Origin: a bacterium
GTDB taxonomy: Bacteria > Verrucomicrobiota > Verrucomicrobiae > Opitutales > Opitutaceae
Assembly (NCBI GenBank): GCA_021780625.1
Contig: JAJXYI010000391.1
Span: 583 to 7,199, forward strand
Length of the DNA stretch: 6,617 bases
Reading direction: 5' to 3'
Part shown: piece by piece, positions 1-6,172 of the stretch
Layout: each line of letters begins with the position of its first letter
How positions within the stretch are numbered: the stretch's first letter is position 1
Position numbers and translations under genes: made by a program
The notes under the pieces: model-generated
What the model was told of the DNA's origin: nothing
The model's database searches: none
The model's input: the letters and a program-made list of their open reading frames with translations, nothing else

Positions 1-277
1 CGCCGCGCCCGGCGCCGGCGAGGGCGACGAGACCGTCGCGCTGCAACGGGCGCAGATTGCGCACCAGCGTCGTGCGGTCCATTCCCAGCCAGTCGCTTAG
101 GTCCTCCATCGACCAGTCGGCCTTGGCCGCGAGGGCGCCGAGGATCGGCGTCTGGGTCGGACGGATCCCGCGGCGCCGAAGTTCGGCGTCGTAGAACTGG
201 GTGACGACGCGGCTGACCCAGCGCAGGTTGAAACACACGCAATTGTCCATCGAGCCCAGGTCGAGGTCCGGTTTCAT
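1..277 (-). CDS. MarR-family winged-helix transcriptional regulator, N-terminal part (cut by left window edge)
   Basis: A DNA-binding repressor or activator that usually acts as a dimer and responds to small aromatic or oxidising ligands. The visible 92 residues, translated from the minus strand, match the MarR N-terminus: a dimerisation helix around residues 12-36 (CVCFNLRWVSRVVTQFYD), a turn with RPTQTPILGAL (39-49), then the helix-turn-helix at about 56-84 (SMEDLSDWLGMD followed by recognition helix RTTLVRNLRPLQRDGLV) and the start of the wing at ALAGAGRG, where the window ends. I chose the ATG at 277-275 (MKPDLDLGSMDN); a second in-frame ATG at 250-248 (MDNCVCF) is also possible. Neither has a good Shine-Dalgarno. 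It lies 58 bases downstream of an exported nitroreductase on the same strand and just downstream of a 12-base palindrome. The family is clear; the ligand cannot be told. Two cysteines (13, 15) near the N-terminus could be redox-relevant, which is speculation. Confidence 0.9.
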   Translation of the reverse strand, partial: MKPDLDLGSMDNCVCFNLRWVSRVVTQFYDAELRRRGIRPTQTPILGALAAKADWSMEDLSDWLGMDRTTLVRNLRPLQRDGLVALAGAGRG

Positions 278-281
278 GTCC

Positions 282-293
282 GTGCATATGCAC
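282..293. promoter_or_regulatory. 12-base perfect palindrome upstream of marR, candidate operator
   Basis: GTGCATATGCAC reads the same on both strands. It ends five bases before the chosen marR start codon, in the 58-base gap after the nitroreductase stop. MarR proteins typically bind short palindromes and commonly repress their own promoter, so an operator role is plausible. A 12-base palindrome is expected once or twice by chance in a window this long, so the support comes from its position, not its rarity. No matching -10/-35 boxes were recognised around it. Confidence 0.4.
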
Positions 294-335
294 ACAAGGG
301 CGGGGCGAGTCAAGCGCCGTCCGGTTGCCGAGGGG

Positions 336-971
336 TCAGGCGTCGGGGTAACCCACGGACTGCGCGAGCAGGATCGTCTGGTCGGGGCGCAGGCCGAGTT
401 TCGCGCCGAGCGCGGCCTTGTCCACGTAGGCGCGGGCGCCGGTGGCGAGTCGCTCGGAGGCGCAGTACAGGTAGACGTTCTGGGAAATGAATCCGGCGTC
501 CATTGCGGCGTACTCCCGCTGGCCGGGCCCGGATCCGCCGGTGCGTGCGAAGTCGGCCACGAAGACGAGGGTGACAGGCGCCGCGGCGACGAAGGACTGG
601 ATGCCGCCGAGGGCGCGTATGTCTTCGGCCAGTACGAGGCTGAGCCGGTGTGCGGACGGATCGTAACAATAGGCGCCGGTCTTGAGGAGGACGTACACGT
701 CGGTCTCCTGCCAGTTCTTCGCGGAGGGGGCCGTGCGTTTGCCGTCGGGGCGGTTGACCCCGAAGGCGGCCCACAGGGGGTCGGAGAGTTGCTGGGTGGA
801 CAGCTCCGTGGCTGCGAAGGAGCGCGAGGTGGAGCGGTGAGCGAGGGCTTCCATCAGCGGCATGCCGCCGGTCCTGTGAGGGGCCGGAAGCGTGAGATCC
901 GCGCGAGGGGCGGCCGCGAGGAGCGCGGTCGTCAACAGAAGCCCGGCGAGGCTGCGTAGGGGCGCATTCAT
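336..971 (-). CDS. Exported SagB/ThcOx-type nitroreductase-family oxidoreductase
   Basis: A 211-residue protein of the FMN-dependent nitroreductase fold, SagB/ThcOx-like branch. Residues 1-24 form a signal peptide (basic N-terminus, then the run LAGLLLTTALLAAA and a cut near PRA), so the enzyme probably acts outside the cytoplasm. The family signature follows: the flavin-contacting start RSTSRSF at 46-52, LSTQQLSDPLWAAFGVNRPD at 57-76, RTAPSAKNWQETDVYV at 79-94, a central beta strand at 133-140, and the conserved helix MDAGFISQNVYLYC at 157-170. It ends with the common LLAQSVGYP. SagB relatives oxidise azolines in peptide cyclodehydratase clusters, but many small secreted members like this one stand alone and have no known substrate; no SagC/D-like partner is visible. 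It lies downstream of a propeller-like gene and upstream of marR on the same strand, possibly as an operon. The start is the first ATG of the frame and directly precedes the signal peptide; no Shine-Dalgarno is seen. Confidence 0.88.
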   Translation of the reverse strand: MNAPLRSLAGLLLTTALLAAAPRADLTLPAPHRTGGMPLMEALAHRSTSRSFAATELSTQQLSDPLWAAFGVNRPDGKRTAPSAKNWQETDVYVLLKTGAYCYDPSAHRLSLVLAEDIRALGGIQSFVAAAPVTLVFVADFARTGGSGPGQREYAAMDAGFISQNVYLYCASERLATGARAYVDKAALGAKLGLRPDQTILLAQSVGYPDA

Positions 972-976
972 GCGCC
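961..976. repeat. Inverted repeat spanning the nitroreductase start codon
   Basis: On the minus strand GGCGCATGAATGCGCC is a perfect inverted repeat with 7-base arms and a 2-base centre, and the nitroreductase start codon (971-969) lies inside it. The centre is too short for a stable RNA hairpin without opening the inner pairs, but a shortened stem could hide the start codon, or the site could be bound by a dimeric protein. Such a repeat is not rare by chance in GC-rich DNA, so a function is only a possibility. Confidence 0.3.
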
Positions 977-1023
977 GACGATAAGAGGTGTCGGCCGGCC
1001 CTACAATCCCGGTTCATCGACAG

Positions 1024-1047
1024 CGCGCCCACCGGCCCGGGTGCGCG
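1024..1047. terminator. Possible weak hairpin after the propeller-like gene
   Basis: In the 85-base gap after the propeller-like gene, CGCGC (1024-1028) can pair with GCGCG (1043-1047), and ACC (1031-1033) with GGT (1040-1042), leaving a 2-base bulge and a 6-base loop. There is no T-run on the minus strand after it, so it is not a canonical intrinsic terminator. It may reduce read-through into the nitroreductase gene, or mean nothing. Confidence 0.2.
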
Positions 1048-1056
1048 GCGGGGCGT

Positions 1057-1707
1057 TCACTCGGGCAGCGGGAAGCTGACGATCTGATCGGCCTCGCGGT
1101 GGTTGGTCCAGAAGTGGGTTCCGTCCCAGGCCAGGGCGCGTGCGGCGAAGGGCACGCGCACGAGGTCGACGGGCTGCGGGTTGGCTTCGCGGGGGTCGAG
1201 GCGGGTGAGCCAGTAATCGGTGGTTTCCTCGTCGTCGGTGGTCATGAGGTAGATGGCCCCGTCGACGTGGACCTGTCCGCAGATGCCGTGCTGCACTTGG
1301 ATCACGCGCTGCGGATGACCCTTCGCGTCCACGGCGATCACCTTTTTCGGGTACCACTGGCTGATGGTGAGACGCGAGCCGTCGTTAGCCAGCTGCGAGC
1401 CGGTGTCGTCCGGGCAGGGAATGCCGAAGGACGGATCGAAGCCTTTTCCGGGAATGCATCGGCGTACGATACGATTATCGTCGGCAGACTCGCCGCACAG
1501 GACGAGGAGGTTGTCGCCGAAGACGGTGATGCCGTAGGGGGTGCCGGGAGCCTCGGTTTCCCAGGTTACGCGCCAGGCCTGCGGGTCGATTCCGTAGATG
1601 CGGCGCGTCTGGCGGGAGCCCATCCAGAGGAGATGGCCGTCCCAGGCGAGGGATTGCGGCTTTGGGGCGGGTGAGGGGAGGCGCTTGAGTTCGTGGATGT
1701 CGTTCAT
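1057..1707 (-). CDS. Small beta-propeller-like (YncE/NHL-like) protein of unknown function
   Basis: 216 residues with no signal peptide or membrane segment, so probably cytoplasmic. The sequence has the rhythm of a beta-propeller: repeated units starting with a hydrophobic-Ala-Trp-Asp-Gly motif and a nearby Trp. The clearest copies are QSLAWDGHLLWMGSRQTRRI (18-37) at the start and ALAWDGTHFWTNHREADQI (191-209) at the end. In between are strand-like units at YGITVFGDNLLVLCG, SQLANDGSRLTISQW, HVDGAIYLMTTDDEE and DYWLTRLDP. The first and last repeats would fit the way propellers close the ring. The length allows only about four to five blades, short of the usual six or seven, so it may be a minimal propeller or an incomplete sheet. 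I cannot assign an activity; glutaminyl cyclase and lactonase propellers were considered but their signatures are not recognisable. It is divergent from the PmoA-family gene and 85 bases upstream of the nitroreductase. No Shine-Dalgarno precedes the ATG at 1707-1705. Confidence 0.75.
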   Translation of the reverse strand: MNDIHELKRLPSPAPKPQSLAWDGHLLWMGSRQTRRIYGIDPQAWRVTWETEAPGTPYGITVFGDNLLVLCGESADDNRIVRRCIPGKGFDPSFGIPCPDDTGSQLANDGSRLTISQWYPKKVIAVDAKGHPQRVIQVQHGICGQVHVDGAIYLMTTDDEETTDYWLTRLDPREANPQPVDLVRVPFAARALAWDGTHFWTNHREADQIVSFPLPE

Positions 1708-1894
1708 GGCGGTGAAGGGATGCGGAGGCGCGGCGGGTGCGTCGCGAAGGCTGGAAACGGTACATCGAAATCGCTTCGGGGCAATGGCGGCGGGTCAAAC
1801 CTGCGGGAAGCGGGGGCGCACGGGCTGCGTGCTGCGGCGCATTGCCTTTTCGGCTGAGCGGGGTTGCCATTGCGGCGTGAGCCTTTTTTCGCCC
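1708..1894. other. Divergent intergenic gap (187 bases), promoters expected but not resolved
   Basis: This gap lies between the minus-strand propeller-like gene and the plus-strand PmoA-family gene, so it should carry at least two promoters. I could not pick a convincing -35/-10 pair on either strand. The only structure seen is a pair of 8-base inverted arms, GCAATGGC (1781-1788) and GCCATTGC (1866-1873), 77 bases apart, with a related CATTGCC at 1840-1846. That could form by chance. A short T-run (1884-1889) lies just before the PmoA-family start. Confidence 0.3.
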
Positions 1895-3094
1895 ATGGCC
1901 CAGACCTCGCATCTTGCGCGAGTAACGGTCCGGTGCGACGTCGCTGTGCCGCCCGAGGGAGTGCCTGCTTGCGCCACCTTCGAGGTTCCTCTGCCCGAGG
2001 GGCTCGCGCTGGTGGAGCTCGTGGACGGGGAGCGAAACGCTTTGCCGGTGCAGGTCGATCCTGCGGAGCCGCGGTGCGCGACGTGGCTGGTGGCACCGAG
2101 GTTGGGAACGCCCGCCGTGCGCGTGTATGAACTCATGCGGACGACGGGAGCGCGACCATTGGCGGACGGAGGGCCGGCGCTCGAGGATGCGGCCGGGGTG
2201 TTGAGCTTTCGAGACGGGGAGCGCGAGCTGCTCGGCTACCGGTATACGGTCCAGCCCGCGCCTGCGGGCGTCGATGCGGTGTTTGCGCGCGGCGGGTTTA
2301 TCCATCCTTTGTTGTCGCCGGCCGGGGCGGTGCTGACGCGCATCCAGCCGCCCGATCATTATCATCACTACGGTGTATGGAGCGCGTGGACCCGAGTGGC
2401 GGTTGGGGGGCGCGAAGTCGACTTTTGGAACCTGGGCAAGGGCGAGGCGACGGTGCGTTTTATGGGGTTCTCCCAACGCGGAGACGGTCCGGTATTCGCG
2501 CAGGCGACGGCGGACCTCGAGCATGTGGTGTTCGACAGCGGCGGGGTCGGCCGGACTGCGCTGGTGGAGCGGCAGACGCTTCGAACCTATCGCATGCTGG
2601 CGGAGGATGCCTACCTGCTCGACCTGACGCTCGCGTACCGCTGTGCGGCGCGGCAGCCGGTGACATTGTTGAACTATCGCTACGGTGGCCTGGCGTGGCG
2701 TGCGACCGGGGACTGGGATTGCTCGAACAGCACGGTGCTGACCTCGGAGGGACGCGCCCGCCGCGATGCGGATGGAAGCCGTGCCCGCTGGTGTCTGGTG
2801 CAGGGGGCGGTGAACGGAGGCCGGGCCCGCGCGGGCGCCGCGGTGCTCGTGTCGCCGGAAAACGCCCATTCGCCGGAGCCGCTGCGCGTGTGGCCCGAGG
2901 AGGAGAATGGCCGCGGCGACGTGTTCGTGAATCTCTCGCCCACAAAGGGGTGCGACTGGATGCTGGAACCGGACCGCGATCACATGCTTCGGTATCGCTG
3001 GCTGGTGTTTGACGGCGACCGCACCGCGGAGGACATCGAAGCGGCGTGGTCGGCCTATGCCCGGAGGCCTTCGGTGGACCTGCAGTTGGGTTGA
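1895..3094 (+). CDS. PmoA-family (DUF6807) protein
   Basis: A 399-residue protein with the hallmarks of the family annotated PmoA/DUF6807, a name inherited from methane monooxygenase annotation; these proteins are not membrane monooxygenase subunits and their biochemical role is unsettled. They are common in polysaccharide-degrading bacteria and often sit near sugar-metabolism genes. Visible features: an N-terminal strand-rich domain (about 7-100), the entry strand GYRYTVQPA (114-122), GFIHPLLSPAGAVLTRIQPP (134-153), the His-rich motif DHYHHYGVWSAW (154-165), VDFWNLG (175-181), the LLNYRYGGLAWRA strand (258-270), and the closing strand HMLRYRWLVFDG (363-374). The histidines suggest metal or substrate binding, an inference. 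The frame is open upstream to 1598, but I chose ATG 1895 because family-like sequence starts there and upstream residues look random; GTG 1877 is an alternative. No signal peptide is seen, so it is probably cytoplasmic. There is no clear Shine-Dalgarno. The helicase follows after 90 bases. Confidence 0.8.
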   Translation: MAQTSHLARVTVRCDVAVPPEGVPACATFEVPLPEGLALVELVDGERNALPVQVDPAEPRCATWLVAPRLGTPAVRVYELMRTTGARPLADGGPALEDAAGVLSFRDGERELLGYRYTVQPAPAGVDAVFARGGFIHPLLSPAGAVLTRIQPPDHYHHYGVWSAWTRVAVGGREVDFWNLGKGEATVRFMGFSQRGDGPVFAQATADLEHVVFDSGGVGRTALVERQTLRTYRMLAEDAYLLDLTLAYRCAARQPVTLLNYRYGGLAWRATGDWDCSNSTVLTSEGRARRDADGSRARWCLVQGAVNGGRARAGAAVLVSPENAHSPEPLRVWPEEENGRGDVFVNLSPTKGCDWMLEPDRDHMLRYRWLVFDGDRTAEDIEAAWSAYARRPSVDLQLG

Positions 3095-3118
3095 GCAACG
3101 GTGCGGGCCCCGGGGCCG

Positions 3119-3155
3119 AAATCACTTTTGAGGATAAACGGTTATTTGCTCTTCT
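3119..3155 (+). promoter_or_regulatory. AT-rich patch before the helicase gene, possible promoter or leader
   Basis: In the 90-base gap between the PmoA-family stop and the helicase start, the stretch from about 3119 to 3155 (containing TTTTGAGGATAAACGGTTAT) is clearly richer in A and T than the GC-rich DNA around it. This suggests a separate promoter or leader for the helicase. I cannot place a properly spaced -35/-10 pair: GATAAA and TTATTT both resemble a -10 box but have no matching -35. Just before it, GGCCCCGGGGCC (3106-3117) is a perfect palindrome with no T-run after it, so it is weak as a terminator. Confidence 0.3.
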
Positions 3156-3184
3156 CCTCGGGGGCTTCGGCGCTACGGTGCGGC

Positions 3185-5053
3185 ATGGAAAAACGCCGAT
3201 TCTCGGAACTGGGCCTGTCGCCCGAAATCCTCAAGGCCGTCGACAAGATGGGCTTCGAGGAGGCTTCACCCATCCAGACCGCGGTGATCCCGCTCCTGCT
3301 TTCGGGCCGGGACGTGGTGGGGCAGTCGTCCACGGGGTCGGGGAAGACGGCGGCTTTTGCGATTCCCGCGATCGAAAAGACCGATCCGAAACAGCGCTGC
3401 GTTCAGGTGTTGATCCTCTGCCCCACGCGCGAACTCGCGGTTCAGGTTTCGGAGGAGACGGCCAAGCTGGCGATGTTCCGAAAGGGGGTGCACACGGTGC
3501 CCATCTACGGTGGTCAGTCGTATGAGCGACAGTTTCGGGCGCTGGAGGCGGGCACGCAGATCGTGATCGGCACGCCGGGGCGCGTCATTGATCACATGGC
3601 ACGGGGTACCCTTCGGCTGGATACGCTCAAGATGGTGGTCCTCGACGAGGCCGATCGCATGCTGGACATGGGTTTTCGCGACGACATCGAGCGGATCCTC
3701 GAGGCGGTGCCGGAACAGAGGCAGCTGTTGTTCTTTTCGGCAACGATGCCGCGGGCGATCCAGGATCTCATCGGCCGCGTGTGTCATGATCCCGTGTGGG
3801 TCACCATCCAGGCGCATGCGCAGAATGCGCCGCAGGTCGACCAGGTGTACTTCGAGGTGGACCGCCGCTCGAAGCTCGAGGCGCTCACGCGCGTGATCGA
3901 CCTGAACGATTTTCGCTACGGCATCATTTTCTGCAGCACCAAGGTGATGGTGGACGACCTCGACGAGCATCTGCACGGGCGGGGCTATGCGGTCGACCGC
4001 CTCCACGGCGACATGAGCCAGTCGCAGCGCGAGCGTGTGATGGAGAAGTTTCGCCGGCGCGGGTTCGAGTTCCTGGTGGCGACGGACGTGGCGGCGCGCG
4101 GACTGGACGTCGACGATCTCGAGGTGGTGTTCAACTTCGACCTTCCGAACGACGCCGACGACTATACGCATCGGATCGGTCGCACCGGTCGCGCGGGACG
4201 TTCAGGCAAGGCGTTCACCTTCGTGAGCGGTCGGGAGATCTACAAACTCCAGTCGATGGTCCGCTTCGCGCGCCTGAAGATCCAGCGCGGCTCCATCCCT
4301 TCGATCGACCAGATTGAGGAAGCCAGGGAAAACCAGTTCTTCGAACGCCTGCGCTCGACATTGGACGAGGGCCGGTACCGTCGGCAGGACCGCATGATCG
4401 ACCGCCTGTTGGAGCAGGGCTACGCGAGCACGGACATCGCCGCGGCGCTGATTCATCTGCTGCAGGGCGGGGCGGCGGGCGGCGAGGGCGGTGCGGACGT
4501 TGCTGAGCCCGCTGCGTCAGTTGCGAAGCCTGCTCCCGAACGCACCCCGATCGCGGCCCCGACGCCTGCCCCAGCGCCGGTTCCCGCGCCTGCGCCGGTG
4601 CCGCGGACGGTCGAGATGCCCGAGGCGCAGCCGGAGCGGCAGGAGCCGGCTCCGATGTGCGCGCCGGAGCCCCCGGCTTTGGCAGAGACGCAGGAGACGG
4701 CCGAGCCCGCGCAGGACGACTCCGAGTCCGCGGCGTCCGATCGCGCTCCGCATGCGCGCACAAAATTCGCACGGCCCGCCCGCACGGGTTTGGAGGCGGG
4801 CATGACGACGCTGTTTTTCAACGTCGGACGCAAGAACCTGGCGAGCCCTGAGGATCTGGTCGGCAAGATCGCGGGCGTCACACGCCTGCCCGCTTCGGTG
4901 GTGGGGGCGATCGACATTCACCAGCGGTACGCGCTGGTGGACGTCGCGACAGACGACGCGCCGCTGATCCTTGCGAAGCTGCACGGCGTCCGGTTGAAGG
5001 GCCAGACCCTGAAGCCGGCGCTTGCGGCCGCAGTCACGCCACCGGAGGACTGA
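3185..5053 (+). CDS. deaD: DEAD-box ATP-dependent RNA helicase, CsdA/DeaD-like, with C-terminal DbpA-type RNA-binding domain
   Basis: A 622-residue RNA helicase that uses ATP to unwind short RNA duplexes, with likely roles in ribosome assembly, RNA decay and cold adaptation. All core motifs are visible: the upstream aromatic F6 and Q-motif glutamine Q31, motif I SSTGSGKT (48-55), PTRELA (80-85), GG (109-110), TPGR (130-133), DEAD (154-157), SAT (185-187), IIFCSTK (247-253), ATDVAARGLD (299-308) and HRIGRTGRAGR (329-339). Residues about 372-427 match the CsdA dimerisation region (ending AAALIHLLQ). A Pro/Ala/Glu-rich disordered linker covers 428-533, followed by the DbpA/CsdA RNA-binding fold at 540-612 (MTTLFFNVGRKNLASPEDLV onward). 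The size is close to E. coli CsdA (about 629). Motif I has SS where AQ is usual; the catalytic GKT is intact. The frame is open to 3101, but ATG 3185 (MEKRRFSELGLSPEIL) is chosen because family similarity begins there and the upstream codons cover the AT-rich leader. The gene is convergent with the GH5 gene. Confidence 0.95.
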   Translation: MEKRRFSELGLSPEILKAVDKMGFEEASPIQTAVIPLLLSGRDVVGQSSTGSGKTAAFAIPAIEKTDPKQRCVQVLILCPTRELAVQVSEETAKLAMFRKGVHTVPIYGGQSYERQFRALEAGTQIVIGTPGRVIDHMARGTLRLDTLKMVVLDEADRMLDMGFRDDIERILEAVPEQRQLLFFSATMPRAIQDLIGRVCHDPVWVTIQAHAQNAPQVDQVYFEVDRRSKLEALTRVIDLNDFRYGIIFCSTKVMVDDLDEHLHGRGYAVDRLHGDMSQSQRERVMEKFRRRGFEFLVATDVAARGLDVDDLEVVFNFDLPNDADDYTHRIGRTGRAGRSGKAFTFVSGREIYKLQSMVRFARLKIQRGSIPSIDQIEEARENQFFERLRSTLDEGRYRRQDRMIDRLLEQGYASTDIAAALIHLLQGGAAGGEGGADVAEPAASVAKPAPERTPIAAPTPAPAPVPAPAPVPRTVEMPEAQPERQEPAPMCAPEPPALAETQETAEPAQDDSESAASDRAPHARTKFARPARTGLEAGMTTLFFNVGRKNLASPEDLVGKIAGVTRLPASVVGAIDIHQRYALVDVATDDAPLILAKLHGVRLKGQTLKPALAAAVTPPED

Positions 5054-5069
5054 GCTCGGCGGGCCGAGT
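5054..5069. terminator. Short hairpin between convergent genes, possible shared terminator
   Basis: CTCGG (5055-5059) pairs with CCGAG (5064-5068) around a 4-base loop, with one further G-T pair outside. It starts right after the helicase stop codon and fills most of the 24-base space before the GH5 stop codon. It is symmetrical and could serve transcripts from both sides, but there is no T-run on either strand, so intrinsic termination would be weak. Confidence 0.35.
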
Positions 5070-5077
5070 CGCGTCGC

Positions 5078-6172
5078 TCACTCCTGGTTCTTCGCGAGCG
5101 CCTGCTTCACCCAGACTCCGAACGACGGCGTCGGCGTGTAGTCCCAGCCGGTGATGAGGCAGGGTTCCGCGTAGGGGTGCATGTCCCAGGCGACCCAGTT
5201 CCAGTGGTGGGCCTCGAGCGTGCGCAGGGTTTCTCGGTTCCAGCCTTCGTCGTTGGTGTGCCACGACTGCGGGAAGGGCCATGACTTCTCGAGGGAGCCG
5301 AACTCGGTGACGATGAGCGGCAGCCGGTCCGCAAACGCCTGCAGGCGGGCTGACCACTCGGGGATGGTTTCCAGGCCGAGGTGGTCGTAGCGGTGCGGAT
5401 ACGGATGCACCGCATAGACGACGCCGTAACCCTGCGGGTCGGAGAGTTCACGGCCCCGCAGGATGCCGCCGACCTCGAAGGCCCAGTTGATCCCGCCCGC
5501 GAGGACGACGTTCTTGGCGCCCGTGGCGCGAATGGTGCGGAAGAGCTCGGGAAGGCCGACCGCGTCGTAGGTAACGGTGTCGCCGGACTTGCGATCGGTC
5601 TCGGTGAGACGGCCGCCCTTGTACCACTCGTCCCAGGTCACGTGGTTGGGCTCGTTGTAGAGATCGAAGAGAACGGCGGGGTTGTTGGCGTAGGCGGGGG
5701 CGAGGTGCTGCCAGAAGACGATGCTGTTGCGGTCGGGCAGGCGGTGCTGGCCGATGTCGCGCCCCCAGTGGCCCATGTCGGACCAGTGCAGGTCGAGAAT
5801 GACGTAGGCGTTATTGGCCGAGACGAGGTCGACCACCTGGCGGACGAGGGCCCGGTACGATGCGCCTCCGTCATGCTGGTCCGGCGCCTTGCCGAACCAG
5901 CGGTCCTGCGAAAGCGGCAGGCGGATGATGTTCGCGTGCCAGTCCCTCACGGCCACCTCGACGGTCTTGAGGATGTGCCCCTCGCCGTTGGTCGACCATT
6001 CCATGCTCGCGCAGTTGACTCCGCGCAGGCGCACGGCGTGGCCGGTGCTGTCGAGGAGTTGGTTGCCCTCGACGTGCAGCTGTGCGGGATCGGACAAGGC
6101 GGGCGACGCGGCTGCGATGATGACGCACAGGGCCGCGCACGCGGAAAGGAGGACGGAGATGGGGGATTTCAT
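5078..6172 (-). CDS. Secreted glycoside hydrolase family 5 (endoglucanase/cellulase-like)
   Basis: A 364-residue secreted beta-glycanase. Residues 1-27 form a signal peptide (MKSP, then the hydrophobic run ISVLLSACAALCVIIAAA, with a cut near ALS). The GH5 TIM barrel follows: LRGVNCASMEW (49-59), the conserved strand-3 arginine in NIIRLPLSQDRWF (81-93, R84), YVILDLHWSD with H129, the acid/base glutamate E174 in LFDLYNEPNH (168-177), the substrate-site VHPYPH (255-260, H256 and Y258), the nucleophile E290 in LIVTEFGS (286-293), and the aromatic WNWVAWDMHPY (324-334, W329). All catalytic positions are intact and the length fits a single-domain enzyme with no carbohydrate-binding module. Known activities in the family include endo-beta-1,4-glucanase, mannanase and related; the exact substrate cannot be told. 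The frame is open to 6283, but ATG 6172-6170 is chosen because it directly precedes the signal peptide. No Shine-Dalgarno. The same-strand gene upstream is 142 bases away. Confidence 0.93.
   Translation of the reverse strand: MKSPISVLLSACAALCVIIAAASPALSDPAQLHVEGNQLLDSTGHAVRLRGVNCASMEWSTNGEGHILKTVEVAVRDWHANIIRLPLSQDRWFGKAPDQHDGGASYRALVRQVVDLVSANNAYVILDLHWSDMGHWGRDIGQHRLPDRNSIVFWQHLAPAYANNPAVLFDLYNEPNHVTWDEWYKGGRLTETDRKSGDTVTYDAVGLPELFRTIRATGAKNVVLAGGINWAFEVGGILRGRELSDPQGYGVVYAVHPYPHRYDHLGLETIPEWSARLQAFADRLPLIVTEFGSLEKSWPFPQSWHTNDEGWNRETLRTLEAHHWNWVAWDMHPYAEPCLITGWDYTPTPSFGVWVKQALAKNQE

Noticed and set aside
201..959. A 252-codon plus-strand open frame opposite the nitroreductase and marR.
   Set aside because: Gly/Arg/Val-rich shadow; the minus strand holds two recognisable families there.
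1781..1873. 8-base inverted arms in the divergent gap as an operator pair.
   Set aside because: Arms are 77 bases apart and such a pair has a chance of about one in four in a gap of this size.
1598..1894. Upstream extension of the PmoA-family gene to an earlier start.
   Set aside because: The added 99 residues overlap the divergent propeller-like gene and look like random translation (many Arg, Gly, Cys); family-like sequence starts at 1895.
1475..2983. A 502-codon open frame on the minus strand opposite the PmoA-family gene.
   Set aside because: Its protein is rich in Arg, His and Pro with no domain pattern, while the plus strand encodes a recognisable family. Long antisense frames are expected in GC-rich genes.
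3101..3184. Upstream extension of the helicase by 28 residues.
   Set aside because: The added codons cover the AT-rich leader patch, and DEAD-box N-terminal similarity starts at the ATG at 3185.
3266..4171. A 301-codon open frame on the minus strand opposite the helicase.
   Set aside because: It mirrors the helicase codons, is rich in Arg, His and Leu, and shows no family features.
4559..4612. Repetitive bases in the helicase gene as a DNA repeat element.
   Set aside because: They encode the Pro/Ala-rich linker in frame, so the repetition is explained by the protein.
6131..6172. Lipoprotein signal in the GH5 N-terminus (LSAC at residues 9-12).
   Set aside because: The cysteine comes too early, after only about seven hydrophobic-region residues, and the hydrophobic stretch continues past it to a normal signal peptidase I site.
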